Part shown: one piece after another, positions 1-9,283 of the stretch
Position numbering within the stretch: position 1 is the first letter of the stretch
Layout: each line of letters starts with the position of its first letter
Source of the DNA: Sphingomonas immobilis
GTDB lineage: Bacteria > Pseudomonadota > Alphaproteobacteria > Sphingomonadales > Sphingomonadaceae
NCBI RefSeq assembly: GCF_030580995.1
Contig: NZ_JAUQSZ010000003.1
Location: 186,001 to 250,000, forward strand
Direction of reading: 5' to 3'
Length of the DNA: 64,000 nucleotides
The notes under the pieces: model-generated
The model's database searches: none
What the model saw: only the letters and a program-made list of their open reading frames with translations
What the model was told of the DNA's origin: nothing
Made by a program: the position numbers and the translations under genes

Positions 1-540
1 GTCATCGCGGGCGGCGGCGGCACGGGTACTCCGGGTACGCCGCTGACGCTCGGCGCGCGCGCCGAACCGGACGCGATCTGGCTGACGATCGGCGCGGTCG
101 AACGCGAATGGCATGCAACTTCGCCGGCCAATCTGCGGCATCTCGGGTGGGTCGACCGCCCGGAAGTGTACATCGCGGCTGCCGATAGGATTGTCTCATC
201 GGCAGGCAATACCACGGTACATATGATTGCCGCTGCCGGCCGGCCTTGGATCGTGGTGCCGGAATGGCGCTATTTTGACGAACAAATCTGGAAGGCCCGC
301 ATGCTGGCACACGTCGGCGCGGCGGTGATGCTGGATCACTGGCCCGCACATCCCGCAGCTTGGGCCGCTGCCTGGACAAAGGCCGCGGCACTCGATCTTG
401 ACGCGCAAAAAGCCTTGGTCGACCCGTTCGCAGCACAAACCTCGGCAGGATGGATCGAGGCGCAGGCGGAAGCGTGCTGGGCGAATCCGCCGGTCGAAAT
501 CATGCCGCTGGCGCTTGTTTCGGAAGGAGTGCGATCATGA
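1..540 (+). CDS. Glycosyltransferase, C-terminal part (5' end outside window)
   Basis: The frame is open from base 1, so the N-terminal half is missing. The 179 visible residues look like the C-terminal nucleotide-sugar-binding half of a MurG/GT28-like transferase. They include a glycine-rich start, a predicted strand before the AADRIVSSAGNTTVHMIAAAG segment, and a VVPEWRYFDEQ segment resembling the donor-binding turn of that fold. The TGA stop overlaps the ATG of the next gene (ATGA), so the two are probably translated together. The neighbours are two more glycosyltransferases, which suggests a small glycan or glycolipid cluster. The acceptor and donor cannot be read from the sequence. Confidence 0.7.
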   Translation, partial: VIAGGGGTGTPGTPLTLGARAEPDAIWLTIGAVEREWHATSPANLRHLGWVDRPEVYIAAADRIVSSAGNTTVHMIAAAGRPWIVVPEWRYFDEQIWKARMLAHVGAAVMLDHWPAHPAAWAAAWTKAAALDLDAQKALVDPFAAQTSAGWIEAQAEACWANPPVEIMPLALVSEGVRS

Positions 541-1445
541 GGGTCAGCGTCTGCACGTTGGCGCACGGCCGCGCGGAGCATCTGCGTAACATGGTGCTGG
601 GCCTTGACGCACAGCAGCGCCCACCGGAGGAGCTCGTCATCGCGGTCATGCAGCCGGAAGCGTATGTATTGCCCGCGACCCGCTTCCCGGTGCGGCAACT
701 GATGGTCGGTACTGGCGGCATCCCGCTGGCTGCCGCGCGCAACGCCGCGGCAACCGCCGCGCAGGGCGAAACGCTGATTTTTCTGGATGTCGATTGCATC
801 CCCGATCCCGCTTTCGTAGCCGATTATGCAGGGTTGCTGGAAACGCTCGACGCGACCCTGATGGGCGAAGTGCTGTACCTGCCGGCTGGCGCCAATTCGG
901 GAGACCTGGACTTCGCCCGCTTCGCCACGGTGGGCATCAAGCATAGCGAACGTGCCGGACCGCCTGAACAGACAATCGGGGATTGCAGCGATTATCGCTG
1001 CTTCTGGTCGCTCAATTTCGCGATGCGTCGCACGACATTCCTCAAAGTCGGGGGTTTTGACGAGAATTATGTCGGCTATGGCGGTGAGGATACCGATTTC
1101 GGCCGGATGGTCTTCGACGAGGGCGTTCCGCTTTACTGGTGTCGCGGCGCGCGGGCCTATCATCAGCACCACGCGCACCACATGCCGCCGGTGCACCATA
1201 TCGACAGCGTGCTCGCCAACGCCGCGCATTTTCGGGACAAATGGGGACATTTCACGATGGAGCATTGGCTCCGTGCCTTCACGCTGATGGGTCTGGTGCG
1301 GCTGGAAGACGGCGAGCATGTCCAACTACGCGCCGTCACCGAAGACGATCTCGCGCTAACGCGGCAGCAGGCGGACCAACCCTATGCCAGCACGGCGGCC
1401 GTTCTCGCGATACTGGAAGGCCGCGCTGCCATGGCTGCCGCGTAG
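537..1445 (+). CDS. Glycosyltransferase family 2 (GT-A fold)
   Basis: A 302-residue protein. The start at 537 is chosen over the longer open frame because the ATG overlaps the upstream stop and a GGAAGGAG ribosome site lies just before it. The N-terminus (VSVCTLAHGRAEHLRNMV) fits a GT2 nucleotide-binding strand. FLDVDCIPDP is the metal-binding DXD region, and YGGEDTDFG fits the ED catalytic-base region of galactosyl- and GlcNAc-transferase-type GT2 enzymes. It probably transfers a sugar from a nucleotide donor in the cytoplasm. Its last 64 bases overlap the end of the convergent GT4 gene. The sugar specificity is unknown. Confidence 0.8.
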   Translation: MRVSVCTLAHGRAEHLRNMVLGLDAQQRPPEELVIAVMQPEAYVLPATRFPVRQLMVGTGGIPLAAARNAAATAAQGETLIFLDVDCIPDPAFVADYAGLLETLDATLMGEVLYLPAGANSGDLDFARFATVGIKHSERAGPPEQTIGDCSDYRCFWSLNFAMRRTTFLKVGGFDENYVGYGGEDTDFGRMVFDEGVPLYWCRGARAYHQHHAHHMPPVHHIDSVLANAAHFRDKWGHFTMEHWLRAFTLMGLVRLEDGEHVQLRAVTEDDLALTRQQADQPYASTAAVLAILEGRAAMAAA

Positions 1446-2485
1446 GCGGCCTCGTAGCCCTCGATCATCTTGGTTATGGAAAAGTGTTCGGCCACACGCT
1501 TCCGGCATAGCTCTCTTGGCAAGAGCAGCGCCAATCTGATCGCTTCGGCCAGTGCGGCCGGGTCTGCGCTCGGCGACAACGCGCCGCTATTCCCTATCAC
1601 TTCGCGAAGCGCACCTCGGTCGATCGCTGCGACGGGTACGCCACACGCCATGGCTTCGGCCGCGACCAATCCAAAGGGCTCGTCCCACATTGGCGTGGCG
1701 ACCAAAACCGACGCCGCACCGATTGCGTCGATCAGCGCCGGACCCCCGAGATGCCCATGATATACGCAGTCGGCGCCGAGCAATGGTGCAACATGGTCTT
1801 CGAAATAGGTCTGACAGTCCACCGGCCCGTATAGGTCGATGGGCAGCTCAGCAACGCTTGCCGCCAAAGCCGCAACCGCCGTCCCCTTGTTTGGGGTGAT
1901 GCGTCCGCACCAAGCGGCGCGGCCATTGCCTTTCGGCCGGTAGCGCCAGCGATCGATATCGATGCCATTGTGCACGACGGACGCGGAAGCGGGAGGCGCT
2001 GTCCACCAGCTCTGCAAATGGCTGTGGGATGTCGCGGTCTGCCGAAGCCATGATGCGCTGCAGATATCGACCATCCTCGCAAGACCGGCGAAAGGCGGAA
2101 CGTGGAGGGAGGTGACCATTGGCAGACCATCGCGCAATGCCCAGTGGTGCAATGCCGGATGCATGGCATTGTTGTGCACAATATCGAAGTCGCTACCGAC
2201 GATAGCGGCCCAGGCGCGCCCAAATGCCGCGTCCTGGAATGCGGTGAGATCGGCCGTTCCGTGCCACAAGGCCCATGGCAGTACCGCCTCATAATGCCGG
2301 TCCGCCACGGCGTGCAGCGGTAAGGCAGGATCGCTGTCGCCGCTGGCGAACAACGTAACGTCATGTCCGCGGCGTACGAGCGCATCGACCAACTGGTGGG
2401 TATGCGCTTCCATCCCGCCCATGAAGGGCAGCCTGATCGGATGCCGTAAGTGCGCGACAACCGCTATGCGAACAGGCGGGGTCAA
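1382..2485 (-). CDS. Glycosyltransferase family 4 (GT-B fold)
   Basis: A 367-residue protein with the GT4 layout. The N-terminal Rossmann half (VRIAVVAHLRHPIRLPFMGGMEAHTHQL) is followed by a C-terminal half carrying GRITPNKGTAVA and the E-x7-E signature EPFGLVAAEAMACG that contacts the nucleotide sugar. The start is a TTG that overlaps the TGA of the upstream cupin gene (TTGA), indicating translational coupling. Its 3' end overlaps the convergent GT2 gene. The likely role is glycosyl transfer to a lipid or polysaccharide acceptor; the substrate is not visible. Confidence 0.82.
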   Translation of the reverse strand: MTPPVRIAVVAHLRHPIRLPFMGGMEAHTHQLVDALVRRGHDVTLFASGDSDPALPLHAVADRHYEAVLPWALWHGTADLTAFQDAAFGRAWAAIVGSDFDIVHNNAMHPALHHWALRDGLPMVTSLHVPPFAGLARMVDICSASWLRQTATSHSHLQSWWTAPPASASVVHNGIDIDRWRYRPKGNGRAAWCGRITPNKGTAVAALAASVAELPIDLYGPVDCQTYFEDHVAPLLGADCVYHGHLGGPALIDAIGAASVLVATPMWDEPFGLVAAEAMACGVPVAAIDRGALREVIGNSGALSPSADPAALAEAIRLALLLPRELCRKRVAEHFSITKMIEGYEAAYAAAMAARPSSIARTAAVLA

Positions 2486-2898
2486 CGCCCGAAGGCTTCC
2501 TTCACCTTTTCCGCAGCCTTGGTTATCAGGCCCTTTTCGGCCTCTTCGGCCTGCGCCTTGGTCTTGAACGCGGCACCTTCCGGTTCGGCTGGCGGGGCGT
2601 AAACAGAGAACAGCTTGAGGGTGCCGTCGCCCTTGTTGACGACGTTGTGCTCGGCACCCTTGGGCACGACAATCAGGTGGTTGGGTCCGGCTTTGGTCGA
2701 ATGGCCATCGATAACGATCTGCGCCTCCCCATCGACAATGAATGTCGTTTGGTCAGCGGAGTGCGTCTCCAAGCCAATCTCCTCCGCAGCCGGGATGCTC
2801 ATCAGTACGATTTGGATCTTGGGATCGCGATAAATCTCCTTTTGCCAAAGGTCGTTCTTTCGCGCGAGCTCGATCATGTCCTTATTGAAGATCGTCAT
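2482..2898 (-). CDS. Small cupin-domain protein
   Basis: A 138-residue single-domain cupin. The first cupin motif shows as ETHSADQTTFIVDGEAQIVIDG and the second as GPNHLIVVPKGAEHNVVN. The histidine and acidic residues are placed to bind a metal, although the first motif is reduced. A lysine/alanine-rich helix follows from about residue 105. The ATG has a GGGAG ribosome site. The gene is first in a two-gene unit with the GT4 gene, so it could be a sugar-modifying or sensing cupin, but proteins of this type near many genes are uncharacterised. Confidence 0.75.
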   Translation of the reverse strand: MTIFNKDMIELARKNDLWQKEIYRDPKIQIVLMSIPAAEEIGLETHSADQTTFIVDGEAQIVIDGHSTKAGPNHLIVVPKGAEHNVVNKGDGTLKLFSVYAPPAEPEGAAFKTKAQAEEAEKGLITKAAEKVKEAFGR

Positions 2899-3061
2899 GA
2901 CGTCGACTCCCGTTGCTGGTTCGCATTGCTCGACGCCTGATGACGCAGAGCGTTCCGCCGCAAATAAAGAAAGAAATCGCGATAACCTCGAACGGTGTTG
3001 GGGCGCATGTCAGTGGTGAGCGCAGATCCCCCTACCGCGCATTACGCGCTAGAACGCTCTG

Positions 3062-5818
3062 CTAATTCGTCGGTTTTAGAATGTCCGCCACCTTGGTGGC
3101 CAGTGCTTCCATCGAGAATGGCTTGGTCAGCAGTTCCATTCCAGCTTCCAAGTGACCATTTCCGACGGCAGCGTTTTCAGCATAGCCGGTGATGAACAGA
3201 ACTTTCAGGTTCGGCCGCAACGAGCGGGCCGCGTCAGCAACCTGACGCCCGTTCATGCCGTTCGGCAACCCTACGTCCGTGATCAGCAACTCGATCTTCG
3301 CACCCGACTGGAGCACCTTAAGCCCGGCGGCACCATCGGCGGCGCCGATGACGGTATAGCCGGCGTCGTCCAGAACCTCGTCGATCAGATGGCGGATCGT
3401 CGCCTCGTCGTCGACGACGAGAATCGTCTGCCCCGTAGCCGCATCGGACCTGATCCGGTCCTGTTCGATTTCAAGGTCTGGTGCCTCGCCGTGATGTCGC
3501 GGCAGATAGATGCAGACCGTCGTACCGCTGCCGACCTCGGAATAGATGCGAACCTGACCGCCAGACTGGCGAGCGAAGCCATAGATCATAGAGAGGCCAA
3601 GTCCGGTTCCCTGTCCGAGCGGCTTTGTCGTATAGAACGGCTCGAACGCGCGCTCGACTGTCTCAGCCGACATTCCGGAACCGGTATCGGTAACACAGAC
3701 CGACAGATATTGTCCGGAGGCGAGATCGCGCTCTTTCGCCGCGCGGTCATCCAGCCATTTGTTTGCGGTTTCGATCGTCAGGCGACCGCCGTCCGGCATC
3801 GCGTCGCGGGCATTAATGCAGAGGTTGAGCAAAGCATTCTCGAGCTGGCCGGCATCGATGTTCGCCGACCACAGACCGGCTGCACCAACGACTTCGACCG
3901 AGGTCGTTGGTCCCACGGTTCTGACAAGCAGGTCCTCCAGGCCATTGATCAGGCGGTTGACGTCGGTCGGCTTCGGATCGAGGGTCTGCCGTCGGGAGAA
4001 GGCGAGCAATCGCTGAGTCAGCGACGCGGCCCGGCGCCCCGCTCCCTGGGCGGAAAGAATGAAGCGATCGAGGTCGTCGAGCCGACCGCGGGCGATCCGT
4101 GCCTGAAGCAGCTCGAGATTGCCCATCATGCCGGTCAGCAAATTGTTGAAGTCATGCGCCAGCCCGCCCGTGAGCTGCCCGACGGCTTCCATCTTCTGTG
4201 ATTGGCGAAGTGCCTCTTCCACCACCTCGCGTTCGGAGATCGCATCGGCGATACGCTGCTCGAGCGTGCGATTGAGGTCCTGAACGGCCGCCTCGGCCTG
4301 CACGCGCGCCGTGACGTCGACGGAGGACCCGACAAGTCCGACGACATCGCCGGCGCTGTTGAACACCGGGGACTTAGTCGAGAGCCAGACCGCGGGCGTT
4401 CCATCGGCGAGTCTGACCTCTTCCTCGGTCTGCTCGCTGCGGCCGCTCTCCATGATGCGACGATCATTGGCCATGATCGACGCGGCTTCATCCTTGTCCT
4501 CGAGCAGTTCGGCGTCTGTCTTTCCGAGATATTCCTCGGGAGGCTTGCCGAAGAGCGCGGTTGTGCCGCGATTGCCAATGAGTAGCCGGCCGTCGCGGTC
4601 TTTGGCGTACACGACACCGGGCACGGTCTCAGTGAAGGAGCGCAGCAATTCGGTCGCGCTGTCGCGTTCTGCCTCGGCCGCCCTGCGCGCTTCGATGTCG
4701 AGAAGGACGCCGGGAAGTTGGACTGCCCGGCCCTCTGCATCCTTCTCGACGCGGCCATTGGCTTCGATCCAGCGATAGACCCCGTCGCGGTGCTTCACGC
4801 GGTATTCGCATCGGTACCGACCGCCTCGCGCCATCGCCGACGCAATGGCCTCGTCCACGCGCGCCTGATCATCGGGATGGACAGAGTCGAGTACCTGCTC
4901 AAGCGGCAGGCCGGTCCTGCATAGCTCCCGCGATAGACCGAACGAGTCGGCAAACCGATTGTCAGCGATGAATTTATCGGCGAGCACGTCCCAGAACCAG
5001 GTGCCGACGATTGCGCCGGCATCGAGCGCGAGCTTGAGTCGCTCCGAGGCGTTTTGTTCTTCAGTGACCTCGATGAAGGTGCACATCGCACCCTGATGGT
5101 CTCCGCCAGGAGCGATCGGCACGACCCAATATTCGACAGGGAGGGGTTCGCCGCCGTTTACAGGGAAGAAAAGCTCGCCCCGAATATGCGCCGAGGTTCC
5201 GTCGCGCGCGCAACGATAGATCGGGCAGTCGGCAACGTCATAGTGCGATCCATCGGGATGGTGGCCATGGATGAGGCCGTGCAGCTTGCGCCCCACGGCA
5301 TCCTCCTCCCGTTCGAACCCCATCATGCGCAGGAACGCCGCGTTGCAGACCGTGGTCACCCCGTCCCTGTCGACCGCGTAGAACCCCTCGATCATGGAAT
5401 CGAGCAGCAGACGTATGTTGGCTTGAGTGCCGCGCAGCGTTTCGGTTGCCAGGCGCTGTTCGGTCCGGTCGCGCAGCACTTTGACGAAGCCGACCGCATC
5501 GCCACCGTCGTTACGCAGGACGGTCATCTCGCCGCTGGCCCAGAAGCGCTCGCCGGTCTTCCTGAGATGCCAGCGCTCATCGTTACCCGCGCCCGTCTCT
5601 AGAGCACACTCCATCTCAGTAGCAGGTCGTTCGGCCGCGAGATCTTCCGGTGTAAAAATGCGGTCCACGGGCTCGCCGAGCATTTCCGCCTTGGTCCAGC
5701 CAAGGGTGAGCCGAGCACCCTCGTTCCACGCGGTGACCCTCCCGGCTCGGTCGGTCGCGATGATCGCAAAGTCGGTCGCGCTATCAATGATCCAGCGATT
5801 GAGCGCGTTGTCGGGCAT
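3062..5818 (-). CDS. Hybrid sensor histidine kinase with four PAS domains and a receiver
   Basis: A 918-residue protein with no transmembrane segment, so probably a cytosolic sensor. PAS-type domains lie at roughly 10-125, 130-255, 262-390 and 395-520. They are followed by a HisKA helix with the phospho-acceptor in GGLAHDFNNLL, then an HATPase (N box LLNLCINARDAMP, G1 DTGSGM, G2 GTGLGLSM). A C-terminal receiver carries VVDDEATIR, the phospho-Asp in LLITDVGLP and the Lys in LLTKPF. An AGGA site precedes the ATG. No response regulator gene lies beside it, so the output is either the attached receiver or an unlinked partner. The PAS ligands are unknown. Confidence 0.9.
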   Translation of the reverse strand: MPDNALNRWIIDSATDFAIIATDRAGRVTAWNEGARLTLGWTKAEMLGEPVDRIFTPEDLAAERPATEMECALETGAGNDERWHLRKTGERFWASGEMTVLRNDGGDAVGFVKVLRDRTEQRLATETLRGTQANIRLLLDSMIEGFYAVDRDGVTTVCNAAFLRMMGFEREEDAVGRKLHGLIHGHHPDGSHYDVADCPIYRCARDGTSAHIRGELFFPVNGGEPLPVEYWVVPIAPGGDHQGAMCTFIEVTEEQNASERLKLALDAGAIVGTWFWDVLADKFIADNRFADSFGLSRELCRTGLPLEQVLDSVHPDDQARVDEAIASAMARGGRYRCEYRVKHRDGVYRWIEANGRVEKDAEGRAVQLPGVLLDIEARRAAEAERDSATELLRSFTETVPGVVYAKDRDGRLLIGNRGTTALFGKPPEEYLGKTDAELLEDKDEAASIMANDRRIMESGRSEQTEEEVRLADGTPAVWLSTKSPVFNSAGDVVGLVGSSVDVTARVQAEAAVQDLNRTLEQRIADAISEREVVEEALRQSQKMEAVGQLTGGLAHDFNNLLTGMMGNLELLQARIARGRLDDLDRFILSAQGAGRRAASLTQRLLAFSRRQTLDPKPTDVNRLINGLEDLLVRTVGPTTSVEVVGAAGLWSANIDAGQLENALLNLCINARDAMPDGGRLTIETANKWLDDRAAKERDLASGQYLSVCVTDTGSGMSAETVERAFEPFYTTKPLGQGTGLGLSMIYGFARQSGGQVRIYSEVGSGTTVCIYLPRHHGEAPDLEIEQDRIRSDAATGQTILVVDDEATIRHLIDEVLDDAGYTVIGAADGAAGLKVLQSGAKIELLITDVGLPNGMNGRQVADAARSLRPNLKVLFITGYAENAAVGNGHLEAGMELLTKPFSMEALATKVADILKPTN

Positions 5819-6207
5819 GGAAGTCCTGTTTTCGAGACGTTAGTGCGAGATCGTATGAAGCGTGCGAGCGACATAAAGTATCCGCGCTCGCCAGTGATGA
5901 CAGTTTATCGCGCTGATTCTGACCAGCCGAAAACATGGAGCCGATCAGGAGACACCACCCTCAGGGCCCTGGACAGTCGCAGAGACCGCGGCATTGCATG
6001 GCCTTGATACCATCCGGCTGGCTGTCAGGTGAGAATAAAAACCCACCACTAAGACGTTCCGCAACTCTTATCAGGGCTGTCGCAATGTCAGCTATCAGTC
6101 GCAGAATCCGCCCCGTTGCATGTCCAAAAATAAGGGTACTTAGCCGCCAACAGTTACCTGGCCAAAATCCTCAGCCACTCTAAATGGCGTTAGCTCGGCC
6201 TGCGCAA
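5819..6207 (-). other. 389-bp intergenic stretch, visibly less GC-rich, no supported gene
   Basis: This gap lies between the hybrid kinase and the GGDEF/EAL gene, which are both on the minus strand. On the minus strand one frame stays open for about 70 codons (6170 down to 5961). It reads as an amphipathic, hydrophobic stretch but has no ATG, GTG or TTG before its last third. The plus-strand frame 5935-6183 has an arginine-rich, non-protein-like composition. It may be a decayed gene or imported sequence. I recognise nothing specific. Confidence 0.4.
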
Positions 6208-8574
6208 TTACGCCGCCGCGCTCATCGGACTTGCTATCATGGCCGCCACCATGTCCCCTTCAATCGGGCGGCTGAAGAGGTATCCCTGAATGCTACTGCA
6301 CCCCTGCCCGCGCAACCTCGCGAGCTGATCGTCATCCTCAACGCCTTCCGCAGTGGTTTCCATGTGCAGTGCCGTCGCAAGATCAACGATAGCACGCACA
6401 ATCGCGGCCGAGCTCGTGTCGTTGGCGACCCTGTCGACGAAGGACTTGTCGATCTTGATCTTGTCAAACGGGAAGCTGCGCAAATAGCTGAGCGAAGAAT
6501 AGCCCGTGCCAAAATCGTCAAGCGCGATACGTACACCCATCGCGCGTAGTTGGTGAAGCAGCGAGACTACGGCGCTCTCTCCTTCGAGAAACACGGATTC
6601 CGTGATCTCGATCTCCAGCCGCGAATGTACCAGCCCGCTGCGTGACAGCGCTTGAAATATGACGTTGGCGAACCCCGATGCGCGGAACTGGAGCGGTGAC
6701 ACGTTGACCGCCACGCGGACGTGATCGGGCCATTTGACAGCTTGGCGGCAAGCCTCGTGCATCACCCACTCCCCGATCGCTATGATCATGCCGGTTTCTT
6801 CCGCCACGGGAATGAACTCAGCGGGTGGCATGTTCCCGCGCTCGGGATGTTGCCAGCGCAACAGTGCCTCGAAGCCACTGATACGATCCGATTTGAGATC
6901 GAAGATCGGCTGAAAATTGAGCCGGAACTGACCAGTCTGAAGCGCCTCGCGCAGATCGAGCTCGAGTTGACGGCGTTTGCGCGCGGCGGCATCGAGCGCT
7001 GGCTCGAAGAACCGGAATACGCCGCGGCCATCCTGTTTGGCACGGTACAACGCAAGGTCGGCGTTCTTGAGCAATGTGTCAGGGTCTTCGCCGTCGCCGG
7101 GGCTGATCGCGATGCCGATGCTGACACCAGTTGCGACTTGGTGGCCATCGACGCGCATCGGCTGACGCAGGTGATCGAGCACGAGTTGTGCCAGCACGCG
7201 CGGCCGGTCGGGATCGTCGCGACCGGCAAGGATGACAGCGAACTCGTCACCGCCCAGGCGCGATACCAAGCCATCGACGGCAAGCTTGGACAGGATCTCG
7301 CCAACACGCCGAAGTAGCTCATCGCCGACCGGATGGCCGAGCGTGTCGTTGACGCTCTTGAACCCATCTAGGTCGAGGCAAAGCACCGTCACCTTCTCGC
7401 CCATCTTGTTCGCGCGGGTCATGTCCGCTTCGAGCTGCTGGCGAAAATAGGTGCGATTGGGCAAGCCCGTCAGCGAATCGTGGAATGCGAGATGCGTGAT
7501 GTGGTGCTCGCGCTCGGCGATGCCCGCAGACATCAGATTGAAGCTTTGCGCCAAGCGGCCGATCTCGTCGCAACCCTCCACCAGCACCTCGGCGCGGCTG
7601 CCCTCCTCAAGCGCCTTGGCGGCTGCGTCGAGCGCCGCGATCGGCCGTGCGATGCTGCTGGCCAGCCGACCGCTGCCGATCAGCATCAGAATCAATCCGA
7701 GCAGACCCGCCAACGCGATGCCGATCTGCAGGCTGCGGTATGATGCGAGGGCTTCCGCTTGCGGGTAGCTGAGCAGAAGTACTGCTTCAGGTTTATCGTT
7801 GCGGCCCGCGAGGCGTTTCACCAACGCAAAAGCGGGGCCACTCGGCAAGTCGATAGTCGTCGGCGAAGTTTCGCCGCCTGCCTGCGCGATCATTGCGTCC
7901 AGTGTGAGGTTCGGCGGCACGCGGGAGTCACCCGAAGTCCAATGACCTTGGGCGTCGCGGCGCAGGATCGTTGCTTTCAGCGGAATGGCAGACAGATGTT
8001 CAAGCGCCGTCATTTCGCCGGCATCGAGCGGAACGGCGAAGATTACCGAGCCGATCTGGACGGGGGCAAGGATTGGCGACGCGACGACGCGGTAGGCGCC
8101 GCCTTTTGTGCTGATGACCGCATCCGAGCGATCTGTGGAGAGGGAAGCCGGCAGCCCCGCAACCACGCCGCGGAGATCCGCCGGACCATCACCAATTACG
8201 TCGCCCGCCTGATCGACGACGAAGGCATTGGGCACATCTGCGCGCTCGCGCAGATTGGCGACCGCCGAGGCGATCGTCGAACGATCTCCACTCGCGACTG
8301 CGGTGCGAAAGCCGAAATCGCGCGCCACCACATCGCCAGAATTCGCAAGCGACTTTGCGCGCAACGTCCAGATGCGGTCATATACGGTGCCGCTCGTCGT
8401 CAACTCCGCGCGAACGCTTTCCCGCGCATGCGCGAGGATCATCACCTGACCGACCAACGCGACGACGATGAGGGACACTGCGAACAGCGCGGTATAAAGC
8501 ACCGAAAGGCGCGTGCTCAGGTGACGAAACCGGAACAGTCCCCCCATCCGCCTCGCCGCTGCGAAAACGCTCAT
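6208..8574 (-). CDS. Membrane-anchored GGDEF/EAL cyclic-di-GMP protein
   Basis: A 788-residue protein. The start at 8574 is preferred because its ATG overlaps the stop of the upstream gene (ATGA). A first membrane helix lies at about 20-45, then a roughly 230-residue periplasmic sensor region of double-CACHE-like size. A second membrane helix at about 290-312 leads into a HAMP segment, GGDEF (RLGGDEFAVIL, with LDLDGFKSVND) and EAL (EALLRWQHPERG, DDFGTGYSS, KIDKSFV). Both catalytic motifs look intact, so it may make or degrade c-di-GMP. It is coupled to a cupredoxin-like gene, and a DUF3034 protein and an exported globin lie beyond. This suggests periplasmic redox or gas sensing. Confidence 0.9.
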   Translation of the reverse strand: MSVFAAARRMGGLFRFRHLSTRLSVLYTALFAVSLIVVALVGQVMILAHARESVRAELTTSGTVYDRIWTLRAKSLANSGDVVARDFGFRTAVASGDRSTIASAVANLRERADVPNAFVVDQAGDVIGDGPADLRGVVAGLPASLSTDRSDAVISTKGGAYRVVASPILAPVQIGSVIFAVPLDAGEMTALEHLSAIPLKATILRRDAQGHWTSGDSRVPPNLTLDAMIAQAGGETSPTTIDLPSGPAFALVKRLAGRNDKPEAVLLLSYPQAEALASYRSLQIGIALAGLLGLILMLIGSGRLASSIARPIAALDAAAKALEEGSRAEVLVEGCDEIGRLAQSFNLMSAGIAEREHHITHLAFHDSLTGLPNRTYFRQQLEADMTRANKMGEKVTVLCLDLDGFKSVNDTLGHPVGDELLRRVGEILSKLAVDGLVSRLGGDEFAVILAGRDDPDRPRVLAQLVLDHLRQPMRVDGHQVATGVSIGIAISPGDGEDPDTLLKNADLALYRAKQDGRGVFRFFEPALDAAARKRRQLELDLREALQTGQFRLNFQPIFDLKSDRISGFEALLRWQHPERGNMPPAEFIPVAEETGMIIAIGEWVMHEACRQAVKWPDHVRVAVNVSPLQFRASGFANVIFQALSRSGLVHSRLEIEITESVFLEGESAVVSLLHQLRAMGVRIALDDFGTGYSSLSYLRSFPFDKIKIDKSFVDRVANDTSSAAIVRAIVDLATALHMETTAEGVEDDDQLARLRGQGCSSIQGYLFSRPIEGDMVAAMIASPMSAAA

Positions 8575-9182
8575 TTGCCGCGAACTGAGTATGTTGCGGA
8601 GAGTCCGCCCGCAGGGACAGTTATCGTCTGGGAGAGCATGTTGCCGGTCGTTCGGATCGCCGGGTTCCAAAGCCGCACGGTCGCAGCGCCGGCGGGTACG
8701 TTCGGGATGGTGACGTGCCCGCTCGCATCGGTGATCATCGCATAAGGCGTATCGACCACGAACACGAACGCGCTCATCGAATCGTGGATGTTGCAGCCGA
8801 GAGAAACCACCCCTGGCTTGTCGAAAGTCACGCTGCGAGCATCCTCCTTGCCGTACAACTTCAGGTCGAACTTCTTCGCAGGCGAAAATGAATAGACGTG
8901 GTGGCGCACCTTGTCGCGATTGGGGAAGCTGACGCTCGCACCGACCGGAACGATCAGGATGTGCGGCATGAACATGATGTTCTGCTGCGCTATCTCATAG
9001 GGCCATGGAAACTTAATGGGCCCCGCTGGCTTGTGCGGGCTGTCGATCAGGACGACGGCATTCGGCATCGGCTGGCCGGAGGCGTCGCGCACGTCGATAT
9101 TGACGGTCGCCCCCACGCCGGGGGCGGCGGAAAGGGTCGCGAACACGACCGCGGAACAGGCAATAAGCACGCGCATAATCAT
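8571..9182 (-). CDS. Exported cupredoxin-like protein (methylamine-utilisation-type annotation)
   Basis: About 203 residues from the ATG at 9182, which gives a clean signal peptide (MIMRVLIACSAVVFATLSA, cleavage near GVGA). An Ig-like N-terminal part (DVRDASGQPMPNAVVLID) is followed by a plastocyanin-like copper region. That region has a His in RHHVYSF and a GCNIHDSMSAF segment supplying the Cys-x3-His-x2-Met-type ligand cluster of type 1 copper sites. Proteins of this kind are often labelled methylamine utilisation protein, but no methylamine dehydrogenase genes are seen here. The stop overlaps the start of the GGDEF/EAL gene, so they are likely one operon and may work together in the periplasm. 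Confidence 0.75.
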   Translation of the reverse strand: MIMRVLIACSAVVFATLSAAPGVGATVNIDVRDASGQPMPNAVVLIDSPHKPAGPIKFPWPYEIAQQNIMFMPHILIVPVGASVSFPNRDKVRHHVYSFSPAKKFDLKLYGKEDARSVTFDKPGVVSLGCNIHDSMSAFVFVVDTPYAMITDASGHVTIPNVPAGAATVRLWNPAIRTTGNMLSQTITVPAGGLSATYSVRGK

Positions 9183-9283
9183 GGCTTTAGCGGCCAAGGG
9201 TGAGCAAAGCTTCAAGACCGACTTAACGATATACTAACGATACATTGCCAGAGCCTGATCCCTGAACAATCAGGATAGTTTTC

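Noticed and set aside
336..1325. 329-codon minus-strand frame opposite the GT2 gene
   Set aside because: Antisense of a clear glycosyltransferase with its DXD motif; no ribosome site and no recognisable motif.
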